Assembly: GCF_002929495.1 (NCBI RefSeq)
Contig: NZ_PJJJ01000037.1
Coordinates: 336,931 to 400,930, forward strand
Reading direction: 5' to 3'
Length of the DNA stretch: 64,000 nucleotides
Origin: Cryobacterium sp. Y82
Lineage (GTDB): Bacteria; Actinomycetota; Actinomycetes; Actinomycetales; Microbacteriaceae
Position numbers and translations under genes: made by a program. Shown one piece after another: positions 8,022-15,268 of this stretch. Position 1 is the first letter of the stretch, and the number at the start of each line of letters is the position of its first letter. The notes beneath the pieces were generated by a model. That model saw only the letters and a program-made list of their open reading frames with translations. It was not told where the DNA came from and ran no database searches.

Positions 8022-8464
8022 GCGTGGCGGCCGATACCGCGCACGGCTGGTTTCTCGGCGGGGCAGAACAGGACGCAGCAGCCAACGGCATTTCGGCCGC
8101 GACCGTGACTTCTGCCCCGCCGCGCGGCCGTACCCGCATCGTGCCTCGAGCTCTTCGCCAGGTCGTCTCGATGGTCACGGCGGAATCGCTAGGCGTTCCC
8201 TCCGGTCAAGTCCGCGTGGAACTCGGCGACGACCACGGCCAGCTCGCGCTCACGATCAGCACCACCATCCGCGTCGTTCCCCTCTCCCGCATCACCCGCG
8301 AACCAGCCATTATCGCTCGCACTGGCGGCACGATCCTGGCCCGGTCGGCCCGGTCGCAAGTTGAGATTCGACGCCGTGTCGGAGAACTGACCGGTGCCGA
8401 TGTCGGCCGGGTCATTGTGCGGCTGACCGGCATTGACGTGCAACAGGAACGGAGGGTGCGATGA
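8018..8464 (+). CDS. Asp23-like protein of the envelope stress operon
   Basis: A 148-residue protein starting at a GTG within the preceding stop (GTGA). It is basic in the middle (RTRIVPRALRQVVSMV) and then shows an Asp23-like strand/helix pattern (QVRVELGDDHGQLALTIS, GRVIVRLTGIDV). There is no membrane segment. It may be a second Asp23-type subunit that assembles with the product at 7351. I know no dedicated function. Confidence 0.7.
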   Translation: MSVAADTAHGWFLGGAEQDAAANGISAATVTSAPPRGRTRIVPRALRQVVSMVTAESLGVPSGQVRVELGDDHGQLALTISTTIRVVPLSRITREPAIIARTGGTILARSARSQVEIRRRVGELTGADVGRVIVRLTGIDVQQERRVR

Positions 8465-9069
8465 CATCCACGCAGATTGTTCGGTCCTCGGAGCCGATGA
8501 CACCAATCTACCGGCGCATCGGGCGGCGTGAACTGCACTCGCCGCGGTCAGCGGCGGCCATCAGCGTGGCCATCGTCGTCATTACGCTCTGCGGATGGTT
8601 GGGCACCGAAATTGTGCTTCTCCTGATCGGCCAGCCGCCCCTGTTCGTGACACCAGCGGGACTGGCTGCCGCTATTGCATCCGTTTCGACCGTTCCGGCA
8701 TCGCTACTTGCCGTTAGCGCTCTCGTCTGCGCCATCCTCGCCATCACGCTCTTGGTCATCGCCGTCACGCCCGGGCAGCGGGCGCGGCATTTGATCGATT
8801 CGGAACGCACGGTGACCGTCGTTGATGACGAAGTCATCGCGTCCGCTCTGGCCGGGCACGCCGCTCGTGTGGGCCGCATCGACCCCGACAGTACCCGGGT
8901 CAGCATTTCTCGTCGCCTCGCCACTGTGCATCTAGTACCGACATCGGGGCAGCCGGTGCAGCGCGACTCCGTGCAGCAGGCCGTGCGCGACCAGCTCGAT
9001 GGCCTGCACCTGCGACCGACGCTGCAGGCCCATGTCGTCGTGGCCCTGGGCGGAAAGGTCGGAACGTGA
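8461..9069 (+). CDS. DUF6286-type membrane protein
   Basis: A 202-residue protein with two membrane segments (about residues 30-55 and 78-101) and a soluble C-terminal domain (TVTVVDDEVIASALAGHA ... LQAHVVVAL). The arrangement recalls DUF6286 proteins found in actinobacterial Asp23 loci. It overlaps the gene on each side by 4 bases. With the next gene it forms a pair of two-helix membrane proteins of nearly equal length, consistent with AmaP-like anchors. Confidence 0.7.
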   Translation: MTSTQIVRSSEPMTPIYRRIGRRELHSPRSAAAISVAIVVITLCGWLGTEIVLLLIGQPPLFVTPAGLAAAIASVSTVPASLLAVSALVCAILAITLLVIAVTPGQRARHLIDSERTVTVVDDEVIASALAGHAARVGRIDPDSTRVSISRRLATVHLVPTSGQPVQRDSVQQAVRDQLDGLHLRPTLQAHVVVALGGKVGT

Positions 9070-9671
9070 ATAACACCAACCGCGCGCTTAACCGCAGCGT
9101 CATTCTGTTGACCGGGCTGGTGCTGCTCGCCGCGGCCACCCTGCTGGGCCTGCTCGCAATACAGGTCACGCTGCGGGATGCCTGGACGTCGGTTACTGAA
9201 AGAGTTGGCGGCACGGTCGCCGGCTGGCTCGAAACCACGCCGCTCGGCGGCACGCAGAAGAGCTGGATCTGGATTGTCCTCCTCGCCCTGTTGCTGGCCA
9301 TCGTCGTCCTTTTGCTCAGCTTCATTTTGCGGCAGGGGCGCGGCCATTCCGGCCACCTGATCAGTGAACACACCACGGATTGGGGCACCACACAGGTTGA
9401 TTCCGCGGTCGCCGAGCAAGCGCTGCACAACGCACTCAGCGAGCACCCGGAATTTCTATCGACCCGCGTCTCGACCTACCGCGTGGCCAGCGACGCCGTA
9501 CTCAAGGTCTCGGTCACCTGTCGACGAGGAACCTCTCCGACCGACGTCGTGCGCGTCGTCGAACAGGCCCTGCATGCCCTCGATGAACTCCTCGGCCTGC
9601 GCATCCCTGCCGTTTTGCAGATCAGCGGCGGCTTCCGGGTGCGTACCAGTCGCACCACGCGCACTACCTAA
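9066..9671 (+). CDS. AmaP-like membrane anchor of the Asp23 locus
   Basis: A 201-residue protein with membrane segments at about residues 10-32 and 70-92, an extracytoplasmic loop between them, and a cytoplasmic C-terminal domain (VDSAVAEQALHNALSEHPE, VLKVSVTCRRG, VVEQALHALDELLG). This is the layout of AmaP, which tethers Asp23 to the membrane. GTG start inside the previous stop. It ends the tightly overlapping block. Confidence 0.7.
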   Translation: MNNTNRALNRSVILLTGLVLLAAATLLGLLAIQVTLRDAWTSVTERVGGTVAGWLETTPLGGTQKSWIWIVLLALLLAIVVLLLSFILRQGRGHSGHLISEHTTDWGTTQVDSAVAEQALHNALSEHPEFLSTRVSTYRVASDAVLKVSVTCRRGTSPTDVVRVVEQALHALDELLGLRIPAVLQISGGFRVRTSRTTRTT

Positions 9672-9747
9672 ATCTTTGCCGATACTTGCGTTCAGCGCTT
9701 CCGCGCCGAACACTCCCCCAGAACCACCTCACGAAAGAGAGAACACC

Positions 9748-9921
9748 ATGAGTGCAGCCGACAAGATCAAGAACGCCGCGCAGGACCTCAAGGGCAAAGC
9801 CACTGAGGCCGTGGGCAAGGCCACCAACGACGACTCCAAGGTTGCCGAAGGACGCGCCGACCAGACCGCGGCGAGCGCCAAGAAGGTCGGCGAAGACGTC
9901 AAAGACGTCTTCAAGAAGTAG
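9748..9921 (+). CDS. CsbD family stress protein
   Basis: A 57-residue, highly charged CsbD protein (SAADKIKNAAQDLKGKATEA, then KVAEGRADQTAASAKKVGED). CsbD-family proteins are general-stress proteins under sigma-B in Bacillus; their biochemical role is unknown. GAAAGAGAG lies before the ATG. It follows the Asp23 block after a 76-base gap and supports the reading of the region as a stress island. Confidence 0.88.
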   Translation: MSAADKIKNAAQDLKGKATEAVGKATNDDSKVAEGRADQTAASAKKVGEDVKDVFKK

Positions 9922-9998
9922 TTCCACCTCGGACCAGGGCTGGCCCAGCGTCCGCCGCGCTCCATAACATCCCTGGCCCGGTGGCCGATTATTGCGCG

Positions 9999-10520
9999 AT
10001 GAAAGGAAGCACGATATCCAACCTGTATGCAACTTCGCCAAGCTCAAACACCGACGACTCCGACTTCGACGCGAGTATGACCTCCCCCACCGGGGCAGCC
10101 GCGACCCACACGGTGAAAGTAGCCGCCGATGAAGCCTCGAATGCGGGTGATCCCGCTGCGCACGCCGCGGGCGAGGTCGCCGACGTCACCACGAACGAAG
10201 CGGGGAAGGTCGTCGCTGAGACCAAGAAGCAGGCGAAGGACCCGCTCACCGATGCCCGCACCCAGCTCACCGAACAGGCCGGCGAACAGCAGGCCTGCAT
10301 TGCCGAGGGGCTGCGCTCGATCAGCGACGAACTGACCCAGATGGCCAGCGCGTCCGACGCCGATGGTGTCGCGACCACCGCTGCAGCGGTGAAAGACAGT
10401 GCGACGGATGCCGTGGAAGAGGTCAAGTCGGCCGCACAGGACGGGGCTGGCGATGTGAAAGACGAGGCGCAGTCGGCGAAGGACACAGTCACCGACACGG
10501 CGCGGCGCGGCGCGGGATGA
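9999..10520 (+). CDS. Ala/Asp-rich amphipathic repeat protein, start uncertain
   Basis: About 173 residues, rich in Ala, Asp, Lys and Glu, with LEA/apolipoprotein-like heptad character (VADVTTNEAGKVVAETKKQ, DAVEEVKSAAQDGAGDVKDE). Related actinobacterial stress proteins often carry QQ..IA.GLRSISDEL, seen here. The start is unclear. ATG 9999 has no ribosome site, while AAAGGAAG at 10002-10009 sits 4 bases before an ATA in the same frame, where SNLYATSP begins. At the end a shifted frame encodes DDAASAKHKSATIPY up to 10563, which suggests a late frameshift. Confidence 0.6.
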   Translation: MKGSTISNLYATSPSSNTDDSDFDASMTSPTGAAATHTVKVAADEASNAGDPAAHAAGEVADVTTNEAGKVVAETKKQAKDPLTDARTQLTEQAGEQQACIAEGLRSISDELTQMASASDADGVATTAAAVKDSATDAVEEVKSAAQDGAGDVKDEAQSAKDTVTDTARRGAG

Positions 10521-10680
10521 TGCCGCATCGGCTAAGCACAAGAGCGCGACCATCCCGTATTGATTCGCCTCCGTGCATGCCGCCGGATAGCTCCAAACGC
10601 AGTACATTCTTAGCGCCGGGGATCACGGTCGCCCTGACCGATCGTGACCCGGGCTCTCATTCCACCTGAGCAGGAGACAC

Positions 10681-11739
10681 ATGGTTGACAATGGTCAGAG
10701 CCAGGAACTCGCCAACGCGCCGGCCCCCGATGATGCCCGGAAGCCCGATTCCCCGGCTGAGGTCACGAAGGCCTCCTGGAAATATGTCTTCAAACGCACG
10801 TTCAGTGAATTCGGAACCGACCAGTGCACGGACATTGCTGCGACGCTCACGTACTACGCCGTCCTGTCGCTGTTTCCCATGCTCATCGCCTTGGTGTCAC
10901 TGCTTGGCGTGTTCGGGCAGGGGAGGCAGTCCGCCGACACCCTGCTGACCATTCTCGCCTCGGTCGCCCCCGGCGACGCCCTCGACGTTATTCGGGGGCC
11001 GATCGAACAGTTCAGCACCGCACCGTCCGCCGGGTTCGCGCTGGTGGCGGGGATCGCAGTCGCGATCTGGTCGGCATCCGGTTATGTCGGAGCGTTCAGC
11101 CGCGCCATGAACCGCATCTACGAGATCGACGAGGGCCGGTCATTTCTCAAACTTAAGCCCACTCAGTTGCTCGTCACCGTCATCGGCATCGCTTTGCTGC
11201 TCGTCGTCGTGTTGATTCTGGCCGTTTCCGGTCCCATAACGGATGCCGTCGGCGCGGCCCTCGGCCTCGGCCAGACCGTTCAGCTGGCGTGGTCCATTGC
11301 CAAGTGGCCAGTGCTGGCGGCCACCGTCGTGTTGCTGATCGCGGTGCTGTACTACTTTACGCCGAACGTGCGCCAGCCGAAGTTTCGCTGGCTGAGCCTC
11401 GGGGCAATGGTCGCTCTCGTTGCGATCGTCGTCGCGTCCCTGGGGTTCGGCTTTTACGTCACGACGTTCTCGAGCTACGCCAAGACCTACGGTTCACTCG
11501 CTGGAATCGTCATCTTTTTACTCTGGTTGTGGCTGACCAACCTGGCTCTGCTGTTCGGTGCGGAGTTCGACGCCGAACTCGAACGTGCCCGCCAGCTGCA
11601 GGCGGGCATCGCCGCCGAGCAGAACATACAGCTTCCGCCCCGGGGAACCAAGAAGAGCCGGAAAGCCGCCCTGAAGGAGATGCAGACCGTCGCTGACGGC
11701 CGGCGAATCCGCAAGGCGAACGCTGGCCCGCGCGAGTAA
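10681..11739 (+). CDS. YihY/BrkB family integral membrane protein
   Basis: A 352-residue YihY/virulence factor BrkB protein. After a polar N-terminus the family signature DIAATLTYYAVLSLFPMLIA appears near residue 55, followed by about six membrane segments and a basic tail (RGTKKSRKAALKEM). The NLALLFGAEFDAELERAR element near the end is also typical. The function of the family is unsettled; the old RNase BN assignment is not supported. GGAGA before the ATG. It lies just after the stress genes but probably has its own promoter. Confidence 0.88.
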   Translation: MVDNGQSQELANAPAPDDARKPDSPAEVTKASWKYVFKRTFSEFGTDQCTDIAATLTYYAVLSLFPMLIALVSLLGVFGQGRQSADTLLTILASVAPGDALDVIRGPIEQFSTAPSAGFALVAGIAVAIWSASGYVGAFSRAMNRIYEIDEGRSFLKLKPTQLLVTVIGIALLLVVVLILAVSGPITDAVGAALGLGQTVQLAWSIAKWPVLAATVVLLIAVLYYFTPNVRQPKFRWLSLGAMVALVAIVVASLGFGFYVTTFSSYAKTYGSLAGIVIFLLWLWLTNLALLFGAEFDAELERARQLQAGIAAEQNIQLPPRGTKKSRKAALKEMQTVADGRRIRKANAGPRE

Positions 11740-11814
11740 GAGGTACGCGCGCCCGGTTCTGACCTCGATGGCTCCGGCGGAGTCGACAGTGTCCAAAGCG
11801 ACAATAAAGCTCCT

Positions 11815-12198
11815 CTAGCGCCCCACCCGAGCCTGGACCGGAGACTTCTCGATGACCGTTCTGGACGTTGTCGTGTTTTCCTCCTCCGACTGCGTCTGAA
11901 ACGCCGGTGTACCCAAGGTCGAGCCGAGCGCGAGTACGGTCACCAGCACCGTGCGGCCCATCACCGGGGCGGCCCGGCGCAGCAAGTCCGCGTAGCGCGG
12001 GCGCTGGCCGGCGGGGCGGGCGTCGGTATCCGCTTGGCCGGTCATGGTTGGAGGACTGAGCACAGCGATGGTTGCGCCGATAAAACTGATGAGCAGCGCG
12101 ATGCTGCCGGGAAGGAACTGCGGGCTTCGCGCACGCGTTTTGTCGTCGGGCCGGACACGCTCATATGGAACCTTTTTCAGGGAGAGCACGTCGACCAT
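11815..12198 (-). CDS. hypothetical two-segment membrane protein
   Basis: A 127-residue protein of unknown function. Strong third-position GC on this strand supports coding. Hydrophobic segments lie at about residues 31-50 (SIALLISFIGATIAVL) and 80-97 (GRTVLVTVLALGSTLG), with a Thr/Glu-rich tail. An internal ATG at 12045 would give a 76-residue form with one segment. It is divergent from the transporter-like gene at 12509. Confidence 0.5.
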   Translation of the reverse strand: MVDVLSLKKVPYERVRPDDKTRARSPQFLPGSIALLISFIGATIAVLSPPTMTGQADTDARPAGQRPRYADLLRRAAPVMGRTVLVTVLALGSTLGTPAFQTQSEEENTTTSRTVIEKSPVQARVGR

Positions 12199-12508
12199 GG
12201 TCGGATGCTGCTTGGGCTCTGTGACGGCGAATGCCGGTGCAGAGAAGGCGACAATTCAACTGTGTGCGCGACTGGCCAGGGGCGAACAGCGTCGCTGGTC
12301 TGTACATTAGCCAGCCTGTGTGCCACAGGATATACCCCTGTTATGGGTAGTATATTAAACTGCTTTCACCGTTATATTGCGGGAGGTTAGGCGGCACACG
12401 GGAGCTACGGCCTGGCCTGGGCTCCCGCGGATCATAAATAAGTGCAGACACTGGTTGGATAGGAGGACGTGTCCGACCGGACGCACGGTCGACGGTTCGG
12501 GGGTACGA
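12199..12508. promoter_or_regulatory. 310-base divergent intergenic region
   Basis: This gap separates two divergent genes and is locally AT-rich at 12300-12380. It contains CCTGTG-TGC-CACAGG (12315-12329), then ATACCC and GGGTAGTAT in inverted order, and a TAGTATATTAAA stretch near 12348-12358 that could hold a -10 box for the rightward gene. No convincing gene is seen inside it. Confidence 0.35.
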
Positions 12509-13786
12509 GTGAGACTGCTCTATGCGCTACTCCTGAGCGGGATCATCCTCGCCGTGGGCCTGTCTGTCCTGCTGCCCGATGCGACACTCGCCGCGGGCGG
12601 GCTCACTGTCGCTGCGGCCGCGGTCGGCCTGTCGCTGGTCAACCGCACCCAGCGCATCATTGCGGGGGTGCTGATCGGTGTGGGCATTGCATCCGTTGTG
12701 GTCGGTGTGGTGCTGGGCGGGCAGATCGTGGGCCGCAACCTGTTCCTAGTCAACCAGGACCTTATCGGCATGCTGGCCGCGGTCTCGTTTCTACGACTCG
12801 TCACACCGACCCCGTCGAGCACTCGAACCCGGCTGCACGGTCGCCTCGCCATCGTGCGCACCGCGCTGGCCACGCACGCGCTCGGCGCGGTCATCAACAT
12901 CGGTGCGGTCGGTATCGTCGGTGATCACCTGCGCGGCCGGTTCGCCCTACGGCTCGCCGATGCGGCCCTGATCTCCCGTGCGTATTCGACCGCCGCGTAC
13001 TGGTCGCCATTCTGGGCGGCCGCTGCGGCTGCGACCTCACTGGTTCCCGGCGCCAACTCCCTCGTGGTGATGCTCGTGGGATTGGGCCTCGCGCTCGTCA
13101 CCATCGGGTTGAGCGTCTGGGACATCTTTCAGCTGTGGGGTCGCGAGCTGCCGGCGTATACCGGCTACACGCTGACCTGGGCGCTCTTTCGCGTGCCACT
13201 GGCCCTGGTCGCCCTTGTCGTCATCGCGCACCAGCTCGTTCCCGCCGTTCCGGTGCCGCGCGTCGTGCTGCTCGCCGGCCTCGGCGTTACCCTGATCGGC
13301 CTGCTAATCATGAACGGTCGTGGCGCCCTGCAAGCGTTCGCCCGGCATGCCCGTCACGACCTGCCGCAGCTGCGCGGCGAGGTCACTCTCTTCGCCTCCG
13401 CCGGGGTGCTCGCGGTCGGCCTGCGGATGCTGTTTCCCCTGTTCGACCTTCAGCTGCCGGTGACCGAGTTCAGCGTTCCCGCTGCCTGGGCGATGATGTT
13501 CGCAATGATTCTGTGCGCGCTCATCGGGGTGCACCCGGTCGTGTCGATCGCGATCGTCGCCGCGATCGTGCAGCCACTATCTCCCGACCCCACCCTGTTT
13601 GTGCTTGCCGCGTGCATCGGCTGGGGAGTCTCGACTGCGGTCGGCCCGCTCACCGGCCTGACGATGCTGCTCAGTGCGCGGTATGGCATAGACAGCATCG
13701 TTTTGACCCGCCGCAACCTGATCTACCTGGCCGCTGCGCTCGTGGCCTCATGGCCGGCGCTGCTTCTCTGCGCCGCACTGGTGTAG
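12509..13786 (+). CDS. 12-segment membrane protein, IT/permease-like
   Basis: A 425-residue protein with about twelve hydrophobic segments in two halves. The second half contains ALIGVHPVVSIAIVAAIV and GVSTAVGPLTGLTMLLSARYG, reminiscent of the ion transporter (ArsB/DctM/NhaD) superfamily hairpins, but I cannot assign a family or substrate. The GTG at 12509 is chosen because a GGGGG stretch precedes it and the hydrophobic segment starts directly after. Upstream sequence in frame reads like non-coding DNA. Confidence 0.65.
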   Translation: MRLLYALLLSGIILAVGLSVLLPDATLAAGGLTVAAAAVGLSLVNRTQRIIAGVLIGVGIASVVVGVVLGGQIVGRNLFLVNQDLIGMLAAVSFLRLVTPTPSSTRTRLHGRLAIVRTALATHALGAVINIGAVGIVGDHLRGRFALRLADAALISRAYSTAAYWSPFWAAAAAATSLVPGANSLVVMLVGLGLALVTIGLSVWDIFQLWGRELPAYTGYTLTWALFRVPLALVALVVIAHQLVPAVPVPRVVLLAGLGVTLIGLLIMNGRGALQAFARHARHDLPQLRGEVTLFASAGVLAVGLRMLFPLFDLQLPVTEFSVPAAWAMMFAMILCALIGVHPVVSIAIVAAIVQPLSPDPTLFVLAACIGWGVSTAVGPLTGLTMLLSARYGIDSIVLTRRNLIYLAAALVASWPALLLCAALV

Positions 13787-13815
13787 AAGTGGGGCAGGAG
13801 CCCTCAGCCATTCAC

Positions 13816-13905
13816 GCTGCGCGGGAGTTCGGGCCTGGCCAGAACTCCCGCGCAGCGCGATGCGCGGGAGGTGCGCCAGTACGCGGGAATTCCGCCTCCC
13901 GCGCA
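13816..13905. terminator. two tandem hairpins with shared arm sequence
   Basis: GCTGCGCGGGAGTTC (13816-13830) pairs perfectly with 13842-13856. A second stem, TGCGCGGGAGG (13861-13871), pairs perfectly with 13895-13905. Both arms contain TGCGCGGGAG. They lie between the convergent transporter-like gene and carD and probably terminate transcription from both sides, although no T-tract follows. A REP-like repeat is the alternative. Confidence 0.55.
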
Positions 13906-13965
13906 GCGGCGCAGGTCGCGCGCAGCAGGAAAACGTACGCGGACGAGGCCGATCGCAGAGTTGGG

Positions 13966-14484
13966 TTAGACGGTTACCTCGACCGGCTCGTCACTGACGA
14001 CGTAGTTCTGAATTTCAATGAGCAGCAAGTCGCCGGCTTCCTGGTCGGTCAGGCCCTGGGCCAGAGCGAGTTCGGAGACGAGGATCTGGCGGGCCTTTTC
14101 GAGCATCCGCTTTTCGCCGGCGGAAACGCCCTTGTCCTGGTCGCGACGCCACAGGTCGCGCACGACCTCGCTGACCCGATAGACGCTGCCGCTGGCCATT
14201 TTCTCCTGATTGGCCTTGTAACGGCGTGACCAGTTGCCCGGTTCCTCCGTGAAGGCGTTCTGCAGAATTTCGTACACAGCGCTGACACCCGCGGCGTCGA
14301 TGACGTCGCGCACGCCGACGAGCTCAACGTTGTCAACGGGAAGCTGAATGGTCAGCGCGCTCGTGTGCACGTTGAGGGTCATGAACTGCTTCTCGACGCC
14401 CTTGATGTTACGGGTCGCGAGGGCCGTGATGGTGACCGCTCCGTGGTGGGGATAGACCAGGGTTTCGCCGATTTCGATCTTCAT
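13966..14484 (-). CDS. carD: CarD family transcriptional regulator
   Basis: A 172-residue CarD protein. The N-terminal RNA polymerase-binding Tudor-like domain (ETLVYPHHGAVTI, residues about 1-60) binds the beta subunit, and the C-terminal helical domain carries the DNA-contact region (NWSRRYKANQEKM, VVRDLWRRDQDKG). CarD stabilises open complexes at rRNA and other promoters. The start at 14484 is the conserved MKIEIGE-type N-terminus. It lies 11 bases after the TetR gene and may be cotranscribed. Confidence 0.93.
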   Translation of the reverse strand: MKIEIGETLVYPHHGAVTITALATRNIKGVEKQFMTLNVHTSALTIQLPVDNVELVGVRDVIDAAGVSAVYEILQNAFTEEPGNWSRRYKANQEKMASGSVYRVSEVVRDLWRRDQDKGVSAGEKRMLEKARQILVSELALAQGLTDQEAGDLLLIEIQNYVVSDEPVEVTV

Positions 14485-14495
14485 AGAATGCGCCT

Positions 14496-15167
14496 TCAGT
14501 TTTGTGTGGGTGATGCAACGCGAACAGGCGTTGCGCGTGAGGTAACAGGTTCGAGCAGCCAACCCGGCAGCAGCGCCACGAGCTGGTCGACGAGTTCGTC
14601 GTCGGAGACATCGAGGTGACCGCGCATCCATGCACCGATCAGGGTGAGCGCGCCGCCGGCGACGTAAGTGGTGACCAGCTTGGCATTCACGGTGTCATCA
14701 AAGACGAGCACCGACTGCAGCATGCGGGTGGCGTAGGCCTCGATGATCTGGTCGTGCGCGCTGCGGGTCAGCGGCAGCTCAAGCACGCTCGCATACAGGG
14801 GAAAGTTCTCAACCAGATGGGCGACGAGGCGGGCATAGCCGAGCCGTGAGGCATTCTCGCCGGTGCGCGGCCGCGGCAGGTCCAGCCCGGCCGAGCCGAT
14901 ATCGACGAACTGCGCCCGCAGCAGTTCGGCGGCAAGCACGTCAAGGCTGGCAAAGTGCGCATAGAACGAGCTGCGGCTAATGCCGGCCAGGCGCACGATC
15001 TCGGCCACCGAAACAGATGCCGCCGGCTGGGCGATCAGCGTGCGTATCGCCGTGAGAATGAGCTGTCTGGTGCGTTCAGCCCGGGGATCGTGTGTGACCT
15101 TCGACTCAGGCTGGACGTCTGACTGCACCTGACCCGCCTGCAGGCGGGGGTCAGTCAACGAAGTCAT
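14496..15167 (-). CDS. TetR/AcrR family transcriptional regulator
   Basis: A 223-residue TetR-type repressor. The helix-turn-helix spans about residues 30-77 (RTRQLILTAIRTLIAQP, VSVAEIVRLAGISRSSFYAH). The C-terminal ligand domain is of unknown specificity. It starts at an ATG that is about 7 bases after a TACTAT box and overlaps the palindrome ATTCATGAAT, so it probably represses itself. No drug-efflux or catabolic partner is adjacent; carD follows it. Confidence 0.85.
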   Translation of the reverse strand: MTSLTDPRLQAGQVQSDVQPESKVTHDPRAERTRQLILTAIRTLIAQPAASVSVAEIVRLAGISRSSFYAHFASLDVLAAELLRAQFVDIGSAGLDLPRPRTGENASRLGYARLVAHLVENFPLYASVLELPLTRSAHDQIIEAYATRMLQSVLVFDDTVNAKLVTTYVAGGALTLIGAWMRGHLDVSDDELVDQLVALLPGWLLEPVTSRATPVRVASPTQN

Positions 15168-15179
15168 TCATGAATAGTA
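15166..15179. promoter_or_regulatory. TetR gene promoter and candidate operator
   Basis: ATTCATGAAT (15166-15175) is a perfect 10-base palindrome overlapping the start codon of the TetR gene. On the minus strand TACTAT (15179-15174) is a good -10 box, and the expected transcription start 7 bases later is the A of the ATG. This predicts a leaderless mRNA whose promoter is covered by the operator. Confidence 0.4.
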
Positions 15180-15268
15180 ACACTTTTCGGACATGTGTCC
15201 GAGATGATGCAATCTTTCACGGCTGACTCGCGGAAAGGGACGCCCTTTCGCGACTCAGCAGCACTCCC

